Program-made: the position numbers and the translations under genes
Assembly (NCBI GenBank): GCA_003131985.1
Contig: PKWH01000193.1
Location: 344 to 6,819, forward strand
Length of the DNA stretch: 6,476 nucleotides
Origin: Acidobacteriota bacterium
GTDB lineage: Bacteria; Acidobacteriota; Terriglobia; Acidiferrales; UBA7541
Direction of reading: 5' to 3'
The notes under the pieces: generated by a model
Told to the model about the DNA's origin: nothing
Databases searched by the model: none
The model's input: the letters and a program-made list of their open reading frames with translations, nothing else
Part shown: positions 6,406 through 6,476 of the stretch, one piece after another
How the letters are laid out: the number at the start of each line of letters is the position of its first letter
How positions within the stretch are numbered: the first letter of the stretch is position 1

Positions 6406-6476
6406 ACGGCTTTGGCCAGTGAGGCGCTCGCGAGGAATCGATTGGCTTTCAAAGCTTCGTCATGCACTTCGTCAAA
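6402..6476 (-). CDS. C-terminal end of a probable DUF692/MNIO (BufB/HvfB-like) enzyme, cut by window edge
   Basis: The minus strand from the window edge reads FDEVHDEALKANRFLASASL, then AKAV and a TGA at 6402-6404. Only 24 residues are visible, too few for a domain match. They resemble the terminal helix of DUF692 proteins, and the stop overlaps the ATG of the DUF2063 gene (ATGA), the arrangement expected of bufB-bufC. DUF692 enzymes are multinuclear non-haem iron-dependent oxidases that modify cysteines of RiPP precursors. The reading frame and coupling are seen directly; the family is inferred mainly from position. Confidence 0.6.
   Translation of the reverse strand, partial: FDEVHDEALKANRFLASASLAKAV

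Overview
The window (6,476 bases, moderately GC-rich) looks like ordinary bacterial chromosome with tightly packed genes. The gene set suggests a Gram-negative soil bacterium, possibly an acidobacterium: a FecR-domain protein paired with a CHASE2 adenylate cyclase, and an MNIO/BufC/DoxX cluster. That taxonomic guess rests on gene content only and there is no marker gene here. I see no rRNA, tRNA, CRISPR array, insertion sequence or attachment site.

Left edge (1-398, minus strand): the first 132 codons of a nucleoside 2-deoxyribosyltransferase-like gene that runs out of the window. It is divergently arranged with the next genes. The 182-base spacer holds a direct repeat, an inverted repeat, a candidate promoter and a clear ribosome binding site.

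Centre (581-3827, plus strand): a two-gene signalling module. The first gene encodes an exported FecR-domain protein with a glycine-rich C-terminal membrane segment. The second, 76 bases downstream, encodes a 786-residue receptor: an N-terminal membrane helix, an extracytoplasmic CHASE2 sensor, three membrane helices, a class III (IIIb-type) adenylate cyclase with all catalytic residues present, and a short TPR-like tail. A perfect 8-bp hairpin lies just before the cyclase start codon. The likely logic is that the envelope-exposed parts sense something outside and the cyclase makes cAMP inside; the ligand is not apparent.

Right part (3905-6476, minus strand, convergent with the cyclase): an operon read right to left. 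It contains the last 24 codons of a probable DUF692/MNIO enzyme (BufB/HvfB type, cut by the window edge), a DUF2063 BufC/HvfC-type partner, a DoxX membrane protein and a secreted HExxH metallopeptidase. The first three genes are linked by two ATGA stop/start overlaps, indicating translational coupling. MNIO plus BufC/HvfC plus DoxX is the core of bufferin/HvfA-type RiPP pathways, in which cysteines of a small exported peptide are modified, often for copper handling. The precursor peptide would be expected just beyond the right edge. The peptidase as last gene is the least expected member and the best lead for something new.
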